DNA of 64,000 nucleotides from Theocolax elegans (GCA_026168455.1 CM047427.1:66096162-66160161), one strand, 5' to 3'. Positions 11,101 through 22,137 are shown, numbered from the stretch's first letter. Program-made: numbers and translations. The notes: a model not told the origin generated them from the letters alone.

Positions 11101-13683
11101 AAACTTCGGAATAAATTAAATATTATATGTAATAATATACCACTATACATCACTTATATAGTTAAATTCAGCATATAATTTTATGAACAATACCTTATTT
11201 ATAAATATGTATCTTAATAATAAAACATTTTGTTTTGCAGGCCCGATCGTGTAATAGCAGCTGCATCATTAGTAGTAATTTCAGCTTTGGGTGAATCGTT
11301 CATGAGTGCTGCAGAAACCGAATTAGACTTTTCATCAGTCGTAGAAAATGAATTAAAAGCATCCATCCCTGCTTTATTATGTTCAGTACCTGGTTTTGAT
11401 GCATCTAGTAGAGTAGATGATTTAGCAGCAGAATTAGGTAAACCAATTGTTAGTATAGCTATTGGTTCAGCCGAAGGATTTAGTCAAGCTGACAGAGCTA
11501 TTAATATAGCTGTAAAAGCTGGAAGATGGGTTCTTTTGAAAAACGTGCATTTAGCGCCTCAATGGCTAGTGCAACTGGAGAAAAAATTGCATAGTTTGCA
11601 ACCTCACCATAACTTCAGATTATTCTTAACAATGGAGATAAATTCAAAGGTACCAGTCAATTTACTTAGAGCTGGAAGAATATTCGTTTTTGAGCCACCA
11701 CCTGGAATAAGAGCTAATTTGTTAAGAACATTCAGCACTGTGCCCGCATCCCGAATGATGAAGCCACCTAATGAAAGAGCTAGATTATATTTCCTTTTAG
11801 CATGGTTCCACGCTATTGTTCAAGAGCGTCTTCGTTACGTACCTTTAGGATGGGCAAAATACTACGAATTTAATGAGAGCGATTTGAGAGTAGCATGCGA
11901 TACTCTTGATACTTGGATTGAATCAACTGCAATGGGCAGATCTAATTTACCACCAGAAAAGGTATATTTTTATTTTTATTATTTCAATATAATATTTAAT
12001 ATGATTACAAAGTTATAAACATTATCTTATTTTTACAAAATGTATACTTTAATATACAATTTACTGTTTGCTTTATTCAACTATTTATTTTTAGGTACCT
12101 TGGGATGCATTAATAACATTAATGTCGCAGTGTATATACGGTGGAAAAATTGATAATGATTTTGATCAAAGATTATTAACTTCTTTCCTTCGAAAATTAT
12201 TCACACCAAGATCGTTTGAGGCTGATTTTGCTCTGGTTGCCAACGTAGATGGAACATTAGGAAATCAACGTCATATTACTATGCCAGACGGAACAAGAAG
12301 AGATCATTTCTTAAAATGGATCGAATCTTTATCGGATAAACAAACACCATCTTGGCTTGGCTTACCTAATAATGCCGAAAAAGTCCTACTAACAACTAGA
12401 GGAACTGATTTGGTTTCAAAATTATTGAAAATGCAACAATTGGAAGATGAAGACGAATTAGCTTATTGCAATGATGAATCTTTAGATACTCACAGAGAAG
12501 CAGATTCTGATGGCCGACCATCCTGGATGAAGACTTTGCACAATTCAGCTTCAACATGGTTACAATTACTACCAAAAAGCTTAGTTATTCTGAAAAGAAC
12601 AGTTGAAAATATTAAGGATCCGTTATATAGGTATTTTGAAAGAGAAGTTAACAGTGGATCAAAACTACTTCAAGATGTTATTCATGACTTAGAAGACGTT
12701 GTATCAATTTGTCAGGTAAATCATTGTTTATTTTATATGAAAGATACACAGAATTATAAATGAATAAAATACTATAACTTTACATATTATTTTATTTACT
12801 TAAATAACTTTTACTAAGATATACCCCTTTTATTTCAAATTGTTTTGTAATTATTTCTTATAATATTAGAATATATACTAATTTTTAATTTTTAATTTTT
12901 AATTTATAGGGAGAAAAGAAGCAAACGAATTACCATCGAACTATGTTGTCAGAGCTAATAAAAGGTATTTTACCTGCTGGTTGGAGAAGATACACAGTTC
13001 CACGAGGGTGTACTGTGATACAGTGGATAACAGATTTCAGTCATAGAGTTTCTCAACTGCAAGAGGTGTCAAGACTAGTTTCTCAAAATGGAGCAAAGGA
13101 AATCAAGGTATTTTATACGTATTAATTATATGCGCCTTATAACTAACTTTAAAACGTTCATTTTTCATGGTACTAAATTCAATGAAATATTAACTTATCA
13201 AATATTTATTTTAAAAATAGAGTATGTCTTATTAACAATTTCTTTCAGAATTTCCCTGTATGGCTTGGTGGTCTATTTAATCCAGAAGCTTACATTACTG
13301 CAACGAGACAATGTATTGCACAAGCAAATAGTTGGTCCTTAGAGGAACTACAATTAGATGTATCTATATGTAATAACGAAACCACTACGACCGATAGTTG
13401 CTCCTTTGCTGTAACAGGCTTAAAACTTCAAGGAGCTCAATGCAAGAACAATCAATTATATTTAACGTCAACAATTATGACCGACTTACATGTTACTATG
13501 TTAAGGTGGATGCGGTGTTCTTCACAAGAATCAAAGAAAAATAAACTTGCTCTGCCAGTTTATTTAAACAGCACAAGAACAGAATTACTATTCACCGTTG
13601 ATTTGAATATAGCTCCTAGTCAAGATCCTCATAGCTTTTACGAAAGAGGAGTCGCAATATTAACATCGACTGCACTAAACTAA
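1..13683 (+). CDS. Dhc64C: Cytoplasmic dynein-1 heavy chain, 5'-truncated by the window edge
   Basis: This is the motor subunit of cytoplasmic dynein-1, an AAA+ ATPase that walks towards microtubule minus ends carrying vesicles, nuclei and mRNAs. The 16 exons seen are 1-2143, 2270-2664, 2762-3072, 3200-3288, 4679-5825, 6108-7219, 7333-8127, 8216-8417, 8527-8725, 8806-8923, 9154-9525, 9605-11025, 11241-11961, 12095-12715, 12910-13107 and 13249-13683. All introns are GT-AG and every phase matches, giving 3,425 residues and a TAA stop. The frame is open to base 2, so the start lies outside; about 1,200 N-terminal residues (tail) are missing compared with the usual ~4,640. P-loops are visible for AAA1 (GPAGTGKT, 2042-2065), AAA2 (GPSGSGKT, 4730-4753), AAA3 (GPPGSGKT, 6116-6139) and AAA4 (GVSGAGKT, 7142-7165), as are the stalk, the microtubule-binding domain, AAA5, AAA6 and the C-terminal domain. 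The sequence is nearly collinear with insect Dhc64C, so the identification is firm. I see no frameshift. Confidence 0.96.
2270..3288 (+). CDS. Dhc64C: Dynein heavy chain exons: rest of AAA1 and AAA1-AAA2 junction
   Basis: There are three exons (2270-2664, 2762-3072, 3200-3288). The first holds the AAA1 Walker B ([10 protein letters not shown]) and the sensor region [15 protein letters not shown]. The third is a short exon ending GGVWQEK in phase 0, just before VLQLYQ at 4679. Its end is echoed by a candidate microexon in the following intron (see findings). Confidence 0.93.
3289..4678 (+). other. 1.39 kb dynein intron holding a candidate microexon
   Basis: This is the longest dynein intron in the window. 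Most of it is AT-rich sequence without coding signal. At 3753-3782 there is a 30-nt in-frame open stretch with a pyrimidine-rich acceptor and a GTAAGG donor, listed separately. The short open frame at 3851-4033 has no recognisable protein content. Confidence 0.8.
3753..3782 (+). CDS. Dhc64C: Candidate alternative 30-nt dynein microexon
   Basis: A long T-rich tract ends in TTTGAAG at 3752, followed by 30 nt encoding [10 protein letters not shown] and then the donor GTAAGG at 3783. Both flanking exon junctions are phase 0, so inclusion would add 10 residues without shifting the frame. The encoded end G-x-x-W-x-E-K mirrors the end of the preceding exon (GGVWQEK), and the same W-x-E-K spacing occurs in other dyneins as I remember them. 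That suggests an exon-end duplication or alternative use. Without transcript data this is an inference, and it is not part of the main gene model. Confidence 0.45.
4679..5825 (+). CDS. Dhc64C: Dynein heavy chain exon: AAA2 and AAA2-AAA3 linker
   Basis: The exon opens with VLQLYQ and contains the AAA2 Walker A (GPSGSGKT, 4730-4753) and Walker B region ([20 protein letters not shown]). AAA2 binds ATP structurally in cytoplasmic dynein and does not cycle rapidly. A variable, charged segment follows ([15 protein letters not shown]). The exon ends in phase 1 after AEHKPL, with the valine codon split across the intron to 6108. Confidence 0.95.
6108..7219 (+). CDS. Dhc64C: Dynein heavy chain exon: AAA3 and first half of AAA4
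   Basis: The AAA3 Walker A GPPGSGKT (6116-6139) and Walker [11 protein letters not shown] come first. AAA3 is the regulatory nucleotide site that gates AAA1. The exon then carries the conserved [15 protein letters not shown] stretch and enters AAA4 with GVSGAGKT (7142-7165). It ends in phase 0 after FQIK, and VHNKYT resumes at 7333. Confidence 0.95.
7333..8923 (+). CDS. Dhc64C: Dynein heavy chain exons: AAA4 end, stalk CC1 and microtubule-binding domain
   Basis: Four exons are present (7333-8127, 8216-8417, 8527-8725, 8806-8923). The first completes AAA4 (Walker B AFILDESN) and starts the stalk coiled coil ([20 protein letters not shown]). The second is the charged heptad-rich ascending helix CC1. 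The third and fourth encode the globular tip that binds tubulin, from [19 protein letters not shown] through [10 protein letters not shown] to [15 protein letters not shown]. Splitting the tip over several small exons contrasts with the large exons coding for the ring. Confidence 0.94.
9154..11025 (+). CDS. Dhc64C: Dynein heavy chain exons: stalk CC2, AAA5 and AAA6 start
   Basis: Exon 9154-9525 encodes the descending stalk helix CC2 and the buttress region ([20 protein letters not shown]). Exon 9605-11025 carries AAA5, including [16 protein letters not shown] and [17 protein letters not shown], then CC-like helices and the AAA5-AAA6 linker. AAA5 and AAA6 have lost their P-loops in all dyneins and are structural. 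Segment 10720-10980 is the least conserved stretch of the C-terminal half. Confidence 0.94.
11241..13683 (+). CDS. Dhc64C: Dynein heavy chain exons: AAA6 and C-terminal domain
   Basis: Four exons (11241-11961, 12095-12715, 12910-13107, 13249-13683) complete AAA6 ([35 protein letters not shown]) and the C-terminal cap. Landmarks include [46 protein letters not shown] and the final [17 protein letters not shown] before TAA at 13681-13683. The reading runs to the family's normal end, so the 3' end of the gene is complete. Confidence 0.95.
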
Positions 13684-13849
13684 AGCATTTAAATATTCAT
13701 AGAGATATATAATACTACATGGAATTATTTTATATATACGTTAAACGGCATAATATTCATTACTAATATTTAATACTAATTCTATTTCTGATTAAAATAT
13801 GTGATTCTATTTATGATGTAATATAAACTAAAAAAATTAAAATCTAAAT

Positions 13850-13855
13850 AATAAA
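13850..13855 (+). terminator. Candidate dynein polyadenylation signal
   Basis: A canonical AATAAA hexamer lies about 170 nt after the dynein stop, the first good match on that strand. The region is AT-rich, so chance matches are common and the real cleavage site could be further right. Confidence 0.45.
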
Positions 13856-14672
13856 TATATCATATATTACTATAAATTATATTAAATTTATTTCATTATA
13901 AGGTACAAGTAAGAAATAAAAATCTGAAACCTCCTTCAACATACTAAAATGTGAAACAGTTAATATACAGTTTAGACTTGAAGATTCTCAAAAGTTTTCA
14001 ATTCTGATTAACATTAAAATTATTTATTTAGTAAATATCTAATTTATTAGTGGTTAGATAAATATTTAAATATTTTCTTTTTTTATTATATTGATGATGA
14101 TGTAAAATAATAAAAATTAAATATTATAATTTTTTCTTTTCATTAAGTACAGACATGAGCAGTGTTAGAATTTAAAGGACATTACACATTTAAGAGACAG
14201 TACACTTTATTTTATTTTGTGTGAAGTATATAATAAATACAATTACGATATTATAAATTTTAATAAAATTAATTTATTATTTCCTATTTTATACATTTCT
14301 AAATTATTTAAAGAAATTTAAGCAAAAATATATACAGTTTTATAGAATAATAATTACTTATTATAAACATTATATTACTGTCACGCTTATACAACTGTAT
14401 GTAGTCATTAATTAATATATCACTTCTGGCAATACATCCATATTTTATAAATTTCATTTCCGTACTCGTTAATCTTGTTACGTCGACACTGGGTTTACCA
14501 AATTCAATCTTTAACAAAACGATTAAAAGAAGTAACATTGTGGTATGTTAATTGTTAATGCCAACATTATGATTAGATGTATGCAATACATTAATCAATG
14601 ATATATGAGTTTACAAATTTTGACAGAAAATAATTATAAAAATTTTTAATACTTATTTCTAATATTTTGTAA

Positions 14673-14678
14673 TTTATT
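14673..14678 (-). terminator. Candidate IWS1 polyadenylation signal
   Basis: TTTATT on the plus strand reads AATAAA in the IWS1 direction, about 100 nt after the IWS1 stop. The spacing is plausible for a short 3' UTR, but AT-rich background limits certainty. Confidence 0.45.
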
Positions 14679-14775
14679 ACAGTTTCATTACACTAATAAT
14701 AATTAATAATTAACTTATGATGATTAACACGTAAGCTGTGTAACTTCGTTAATAGTTTAATCTTTCCATAACAAA

Positions 14776-14898
14776 TTACAAAGCCATTTTTCGCCCTTCA
14801 ATAGATATTTCAACAGCTCGACGTGCAGTTCGCAATCTCTTGCCATCAATGAAATTCTTCATATGACGTTCAAATCGATTCATCGATTTTTTACTTAC
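14776..14898 (-). CDS. IWS1: IWS1 last coding exon, starting with a donor-like sequence
   Basis: In transcript sense the acceptor TTATATAG is directly followed by GTAAGTAAAAAATCG, which encodes V-S-K-K-S and continues to [10 protein letters not shown] and TAA. The residues match the family (SKK followed by a helical basic segment), so this is coding. The first six bases are nevertheless a perfect 5' splice site consensus. Confidence 0.9.
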   Translation of the reverse strand, partial: VSKKSMNRFERHMKNFIDGKRLRTARRAVEISIEGRKMAL

Positions 14899-17800
14899 CT
14901 ATATAATACAACAATTAATTAAAGTGAACAATATATATTATTATTTTTAAAATGAATCACCTACTGATATTTTTTATTTATTTTTACTATAAGTTCAGTA
15001 TTAAGAATAGAAATGAGAATGAGAAACTTACTCGACTAATATCAATATCACTTTTCCATTCTGGACGAACTATATAATCTTTATTAGAAGGCATAGGAAC
15101 TCTTGCTCGTCCCACCCATCCTGGATCACCAGGTCTAAGAGGCCTGTAAGAAAATTTATATTACATTAATGAATTAATTATAATATATATATATATATAA
15201 GAATGATATTACATACTTTGAATCTCCTTTTAGTGCTCTATTAATATCCTGCGATTTTTGAAGAGACATTTCTTCTTCACTTTTACGTTTTTTGATAGGA
15301 GTTTGTTCTAAATCACGTTGCATTCTTTCTTCTTTTGAAAGTGCTTTAAAATCAGCCGATAGATTAAATATTGGTCTAGCCCACTCATTAATTAATTTTC
15401 CTGCACGTTCTTTGTTTTCTTTTGTTTCCTTTGGATGTTTGTAAAGATACATGACTGCTTTTCCAATTCCAGACTGTTTCAAAGATGATTGATCAACTCG
15501 AGGGAACTAAAAATGTAAAATACAAAATTTATTCATTATCAAATTAAAAAAAATACATATTTCATAGTTAAAATGACCATTTTCTTTAATAAAGAAATTT
15601 CATTTCTTTCGTGTTTATAAAATAGGTTTATAATGTCTATGATTATATAAACTTAAAAGAAAAATATTTTATTTTTATAAATGTATTGAGTTATGTAATT
15701 GTTATACAATAATATTAAATAAAACTTACCTCACATAACAATTTTAGTAAACTATCTCTTATTTTTAAAGAAGGCAATGATCTATCAGGCATTGGTGATA
15801 ACCAGTCAGTAAGAACAGAGAGTACATTCTGTTCTAAAAATGCAAGTTGTAAATCATGTTTTTTTAATTGAGATAATACTTTTGGTAACATTGCTATTTT
15901 ATTCATTGCTGGTTTGCAAAGTTCATTAAGTTTCCTGTCATCCTCATATGCATGTCTCATTTCTGACAATAAGTGAGCTATAATATCGTCGTTATCATTA
16001 ATTATGTCAATATCTTTACGTTTTCGTCTACGAGATTGTTCTTCTTTCTTTCTCGCCATCATTCGATCAAAGTCTGACATTGAATCGTCACTAAAAATAA
16101 AAAACATAATGTATAGACATCAAAGTATTATTATAAATTCAATTTCATTTATGAATATTTCGTTTACTTACTATCCAGCAGAGGTATCAACAATTTTGTC
16201 ATCATCTGAATCTGAGTCTACAGGTTTTTGTTCATCAATTTTTTCAATGTCTGCATCATTCTTATTTGCTTCTTCTTCAATAGCTTTTCCTTCAGCTTTT
16301 TCTTCGGATTCGCTTTCAGATTCCGAAAATCTTCGGGCTTTTTTCTTCGAAGTCGATACACCTTCATTTTCAGAATCGGATTGAAATGGATTTTTACGTT
16401 TACTTGATTCTCTACTTGGACTTCTAGATGCCCTAGAATGTCTAGACCCTGATTTAGATCTTGATCTTGATCTTGACTTTGATCGAGATCGAGATCGTGA
16501 TCGAGATGATCTGGAAGATCTGGATCCAGACCTGGATCTAGATCTCGATCTAGACCTCGATCCGGATCTAGATCTTGATCTGGATCTGGAGACCGATTTA
16601 GATTTAGATCTTGCACTTATTCTTGATCCTGATCTTGATCTCGAACGCGATCTAGATTTTGATCTGGATCTTGATTTTGATCTTGATCTTGATTTTGATC
16701 TTGATCTAGATCTAGAGATTGAACGTGACCTTGATTTTGATCTTGATCTTGACCGAGATCTAGAAATTGATTTTGATCTCGATCGTGATCTTGATCCTGA
16801 TCTTGATCTCGACCCTGACTTGGATCTTGATCTCGATCTTGATCTGGATTTTGATCTAGACCTTGACTTCGATCTCGATCTAGATTTTGACCTTGACTGA
16901 GATCTTGACTTTGACCTAGACTTAGATCTTGATTTAGACCTTGATTTAGACCTTGATTTAGACCTCGATTTAGACCTCGATTTAGACCTCGATTTAGACC
17001 TTGATTTTGATCTCGATTTGGACTTAGATCTTGATTTCGATGTTCTATTACGAAGACTTTGATTTGAAGAATGAGAAGATGATCGCGACCTTGATCTAGA
17101 AGTAGCTTTTGAACGAGACCGTGAACGAGATCGTGAATTAGATTTTACTGATCGAGATCTAGATCTTGACGGTGATCTTGAAAGTGATCTTGATTTTTCC
17201 TCTTTAGCATCAGCAATATTAGTTGAAGATTGTGCTGCAGATTCAGATTTAACTGAATTACAATTTGATGCCACAGATGGTGATCTTGATTTACGTGTAG
17301 TTGGTGACACTGGCTGATCATTTTTTTGATTTAAAGGTGAATCAGGTCTTATATTGTCAGTATTATTCCCATCAGCAGATTCCACATTGTTTGAGTCTAC
17401 CACTTTTTCATTTTCTTTATATTTAATATCTTCAATCGATTTTATTGTACCATTAGTTTCAGTATTTATAGGCACCAATTTTTCAGAATCTTCATTGCCA
17501 TTAATTTCATTATCAGACGAATTAATTTTATTTAGCTCATGAGAATCATTCTCTGTTGTAATTGTATTGTTTTGTTCATCAGTAGTAGATTGTACTGGTG
17601 ATCTGAAATATGAATATAAATGTTACTCCCTATATACATGTATAGTTATTTATTATTGTTTTCTTAAATTATACTTTCATAATTTATGTGCAAGCCAGTT
17701 ACCTATATTTTAATCACACACTTTTATTGACAAATTTTTTAAAATGTTAATGTAATTTTGAAAAAATATGAAAGAATAATTTAGCCTTAATAAAAGCGTA

Positions 17801-19659
17801 TTATACTTTCTTTGAAAACATAAATAATGTTAAAATAAATTTAATTGTACCTCAAAGTTAAGGGGATGTCAGACTCAGAAAATGGTAATTTTAATATATT
17901 TTATAAACAAAAGAATAAATTTTGGAAAAATCCTGAACGCCATGCTCTTTGGCATATTATAAACAGTATACTTAAATTTTTTCAGATATTTCAATCTGTA
18001 ATTTAATTCTGATTTTTGCATTGAAAATTCATGCTTTTTTTAGAGCATTAATTACCGACCGATTGTTTATTCAATTATTAGTTACAAGTTATTAATTACC
18101 AATCTGATTGTTTATTCAATTATTATTACCAAATTTATTTTTTCTTAAAAAATCAAAACGTCATGCCTTTGCTTTTGTTTTATACTACCCATATGAATTT
18201 TTTCAGATTTTTAATTCAATATTTCCCACATAATTCTTATGTCGAAAGTTGTAGATCCCTGTAACTTGGGCCCAACATCCTGTGAATATCATTAAAGTAA
18301 TGAAATTCAAGCCTACTAAAATGAATTATTGTTTTACAATTCCAAGATTGTTTCATATCTTTTAATATAATGAAAATTCGTATTTTTTGCTACGTGAACG
18401 GAACATTGGAATATTATGTGATTGGCAAAACAATTCAGAGTTAATTTTGTATACTGTGCAAATATATAAATAAAAACATAATTAAATATTTTTGCAATAT
18501 TTCTGCACATACACAAAACTAAGTCTCAGTTTTTTATTATATAAACCGAGTGTGCTTAATTGTTATTTCCACAAACTACCCTATGTCATCATTATTGGTT
18601 ACTAGTTGTTACAACATATTATTTGTACAAGTTATATAATGTTAATGGAATGAAAAAGGTATAAATAAAAATTAAATTACTTTATAAGTTCCTTATTTTC
18701 TAAGGAATCCAATACAGCTTCACTTTTGTCATCATTGAATGAAGGTACATGGAAATTTGGGATTGCCATTAATGAAGATATTGCACCAGCATCTGAAATA
18801 ATTAATTAATTTTCATACTTTACTTGTGGATTTAATATATATTGACTTATAAAACCTAACAACTTTGTTATACTATTAAATATATATATATATATATATT
18901 ATTAATAGTTGAATGTGTTAATCATATAAACATAGTTATATAATTAACGATATAAAATATATAATTATTAAAAATTGTATCAATTTAAATTATTTTTCAT
19001 CACTATTAGATTATGTATACCACAAATTTCCAAATAAAATTAATTATTAATATTAAACAATACAGATAATTTAATTTATACTCAAAATTCAAACTCAATT
19101 ATAATACAAGAAATCTTAAATCTAAACTTGGTTTGATAAAATTTTAAGGGTTATTTGGACAAATGTGTTGATATTTTCTAATTAGTACAATTAATGAATA
19201 ATAAGTGTAATAAATATCTAATACTAAAATCTTTTACATGCACAAACGCGATTACTTGTAAATTAAATTTCACTATATTTATAACTTTCTTAATAAAATA
19301 AATGTTTTTGTAAGTCTACTTTTCTATCATTTATATCAACTGCGTTGATAATCAAATATTGAAGATAGTATTCTTTCATCATTGTCGTAAGACTAAACCT
19401 AGCACTACAATTATAATAATGAAATTGATCATAAACATATTTTCAAATGAATAATTCTAATTGTAAATACATCAAATCATCTTTTTATAATTGTAAATAC
19501 CAAATAACAAGTACATAACCAAATACATAACCATTATATACTCAGTTATCAAAATATATCTATATTTTTACTGAATAATCTCTTGAACAAATATTATAAA
19601 GTGTTAAGATAGGTATAATGTAAGAATTTTATCTCTCAGAAAAACTTACCACTATCCAT
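14776..19659 (-). CDS. IWS1: IWS1 (Spn1) transcription elongation factor with long RS domain
   Basis: IWS1 binds Spt6 on elongating RNA polymerase II in the nucleus and links elongation with mRNA processing and histone modification. The coding exons in transcript order are 19650-19659, 18681-18792, 16172-17602, 15730-16090, 15217-15506, 15032-15143 and 14776-14898. They sum to 2,439 nt or 812 residues, with all junctions GT-AG and in phase. The start is [10 protein letters not shown]; the first exon has only 10 coding bases. Residues 1-170 are acidic and Ser-rich. Residues ~175-430 are RS/KS dipeptide repeats, and an acidic linker follows. The TFIIS N-terminal-like (LW) domain lies around residues 560-690 ([49 protein letters not shown]). 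The C terminus carries [20 protein letters not shown] and ends [10 protein letters not shown], the family hallmark. The core is convincing; the RS domain is the unusual part. Confidence 0.93.
16172..17602 (-). CDS. IWS1: IWS1 exon coding for the RS-repeat domain
   Basis: One exon of 1,431 nt encodes an acidic N-terminal part, then about 250 residues dominated by SR, SK and RS dipeptides, then an acidic C-terminal part ending SAGY. On the DNA, the repeat is a decayed array of 6-bp units of GATCTN/GATTTN type on the plus strand between about 16430 and 17170. Such RS domains occur in splicing factors and are targets of SR kinases. IWS1 orthologues normally have an acidic repeat region here. Variation in unit number between individuals is likely given the tandem structure. 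Confidence 0.9.
17603..18680 (-). other. IWS1 intron 2 with imperfect internal duplications
   Basis: This is a 1.08 kb AT-rich intron. A roughly 44-bp unit occurs twice in tandem (18047-18080 and 18091-18125, sharing GATTGTTTATTCAATTATTA). Looser similarity exists between 17938-18010 and 18159-18230, both with a CATGC motif followed by GAATTTTTTCAGAT or a close variant. No coding exon was detected. Confidence 0.6.
18793..19649 (-). other. IWS1 intron 1
   Basis: This 857-bp AT-rich intron lies between the 10-nt initiator exon and the second coding exon. It contains a TA microsatellite near 18880-18900. I see nothing else in it. Confidence 0.7.
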
Positions 19660-22137
19660 TCTTTGATATTGTACTTAGATTGCAAACAAGTTAAATATAC
19701 TTCAACTGCGTTTAGCAAATCCAATTATTTTATTATCCAAAACAATTGGCATTATTGGTACACATATGCCTTGTACAAATTATTTATATGGACAAATAGC
19801 CATTATTGCATTTTCAATAAATCTTATTAGGTGCACGCCTCTAGTAACATTCAGACTGATGCCACGCCGGAATGTTCACGACGGTTTCTCTCTTTTAAGG
19901 TCACATTGACGTTATGTGTGACTTAATAGGAACAAGAAATTACAAGATTTGAGGAACGACGCAAAATGGAATAAGTATAAGAAACGGGATGTCATCACTG
20001 GCCATATAACCATATAACCATAGGGCCCAGGCTAGGCCCCATATAGTCAATAACTAGTAGTGTCGGTCAATAACTCTGCAATATATATACATATATATTT
20101 TCCCTAACTTACCGACAAATGCGATAATTCGCAATAAGTCTGTAAATAAAACAGTATGTAAAAAAATAAGAGACGAGACGCCATTGTTTATCAATAATTT
20201 AACTGTGTGCTGAATTTGAAATTTCCGTTTTTCAGAATTTGCTATGTCAAATTTGAAATCTGTGCATCCCATTGAGGTTAGGTTCACATTTATAGTAATA
20301 CTTTTCGAAAACGCAATAGTACTCTAATTTTTTAAATTCAGATAAACAAAGATGATTTACATATGTATAGCTATTACGTTTGTCAGTAGCATAGGGAGAA
20401 TAAATATTGACTATAACAGCCCGTTTGCAACGAGGGAGCTTTGGCGAGGACTATAATAATTCTACCAAGGAAATAACCGTTTATTACTGCCGTGGTCATC
20501 CTCATCATTTGAATGACCACTTTTCATAATTTTATCAAATATAACTTCTTTTTAAAGTAAGCCTATAAGAATATATTCAGTATATACAAGGAATAAAATA
20601 TAAGTAGTTTTATTTGGCTCCCTTTGTAGAGCTCAAAAAGAGAACTTTCAAATGAAGGGTGGTGCTGAGTGCTGACTTTTAGCGGGAACTATTCTCTCGA
20701 GAAAATAAACGTATATTCGTTCCTTATTCGTTCTTCTACTATTTATACTTTTGAGACGTAGGTACATAAAACTTTTTACCTTGATCATTATTTTAAGAAC
20801 CACTTTATTTGACGACAATTCAAATATATTTTTCATAATATTTTCCAAATTACAAGGTTTTTACTTTAATTTATATTTGTATAAATTATAAAGTAAGTCT
20901 ACGAGTATATATATATAGCCTATATATAGGACAGTATAACACACCCATATAAGGGCATGTCATGGCGAACGATTGTAGGCAAATACACAGGAAGCGTAGG
21001 TAAGATTGCATTTTTTTATGAATTTCGCAAAAAATAATAATATACTTAAAAAAAGATTATCTATCTCATTAATAAAATAATTATTCAGATTTTTTTGACA
21101 ATTTTTGAAAAAAAAAAATTTTTTTAATTTTATTAAAAAATCTAAAAAATTATTGTATTACTCAGAAAAATAAATTTTCTGAAAATATATGTTTACTTTT
21201 CGCAAAATTAACAACAAACTGCAATCTGATTCATGTTTCCTGTGTGTGGTACACAATCGTCTGCCATGTCTGTTATATTTTCCCATAATCTTTTCCTGTA
21301 AAGTGGACTGTTTTTGAGAAATTAAATATATAATTTAAACAAGATTACAAAAATATAAAAAATATTAGTTTCCTAAATATATATTTTTTTTGTTTGAACG
21401 AAAACTTTTAGTTTTAATTGAAGTGGAATCTTTAACAATTCATGATTATATCGTTTATTTCATAATTCATATAAGTAATATATATAGATAGACTGAAACA
21501 ACAAGAATCGGGAATGTGATGAAACCGAAACATCGAGATAATATGAAATCGAGCGCGCGCTATAGCCTTTAATAATTATTATAGTGACTTTCGCGTTTGT
21601 ATGGAAGTTACTAAAATTTCAATGATTTAATGTTACTACAACTGGTTGTCAAAGATTTTATTATTTTAGACAAAGTTTAACATTATGGGCAGTAGGATTT
21701 AGAGGGGCAGTTTGTGTAAGTGCTGATATGGAGTGTAGCTAATATTAGGGAGATGTAAAAATATATGTATAAATTTGCAAAAATGAAGAGTCATTGGAAA
21801 TATTGAAATCAAAGTGAAAAATTTACAAGTACAAGTTAAAGTGCATAAAATGAATATATATTTATTAATTATCTGATAAGAAAACATGGTCTTCCAAAAG
21901 AAAGAAGAATTGATTGGGGCAATGTTTATGTGTTTGCTTTAAAGAAGTTCATCTCCTATATTTGTATGCATAATTATTCTTTTTTGTTACGAACAAATTA
22001 TCAATGAGATAGTATCTATGTATTATACGTCTAAAAGATGAAGCAAAGTTATCTTTAATAATTTAATAAATCTTCGAAGTTTTACATCTTTTCAATTGTT
22101 TTTCAACAATACAAAAGTAAATTAATATACAGTCAGG
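19660..22137. promoter_or_regulatory. Head-to-head intergenic region between IWS1 and synaptojanin
   Basis: The two genes diverge from this 2.5 kb stretch, so it must hold both 5' UTRs and promoters. I cannot place the transcription starts. A GC-richer patch at about 19830-20060 includes repeated CCATATAA units and a GGGCCCAGGCTAGGCCCC near-palindrome, and is a reasonable place for the IWS1 promoter. A fold-back element sits at 20955-21272. The rest is AT-rich without coding signal. Confidence 0.5.
20955..21272. repeat. Imperfect long inverted repeat, MITE-like
   Basis: The left arm (20955-21010) and right arm (21220-21272) are imperfect reverse complements. Shared blocks are CATGGC, ACGATTGT, CACAGGAA and AGATTGCA. 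Weaker pairing continues inward (TTTCGCAAAA type blocks) to an A/T-only centre near 21108-21128. The whole could fold into one long hairpin. There is no coding capacity, as expected for a non-autonomous miniature element, but no target-site duplication could be fixed. Confidence 0.6.

Larger units (their letters stand above)
13684..14775. other. Convergent 3' UTRs of dynein and IWS1
   Basis: This is an AT-rich gap between the dynein stop (plus strand) and the IWS1 stop (minus strand). It holds a plus-strand AATAAA at 13850-13855 and a minus-strand AATAAA (TTTATT at 14673-14678). No coding signal was seen. The short minus-strand open frame at 14308-14538 shows no recognisable domain. Confidence 0.75.

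Noticed and set aside
16218..16616. Second long minus-strand frame rich in Asp/Leu over the IWS1 repeat
   Set aside because: It is the shifted reading of the same hexamer array. The RS frame continues into the conserved IWS1 core and this one does not.
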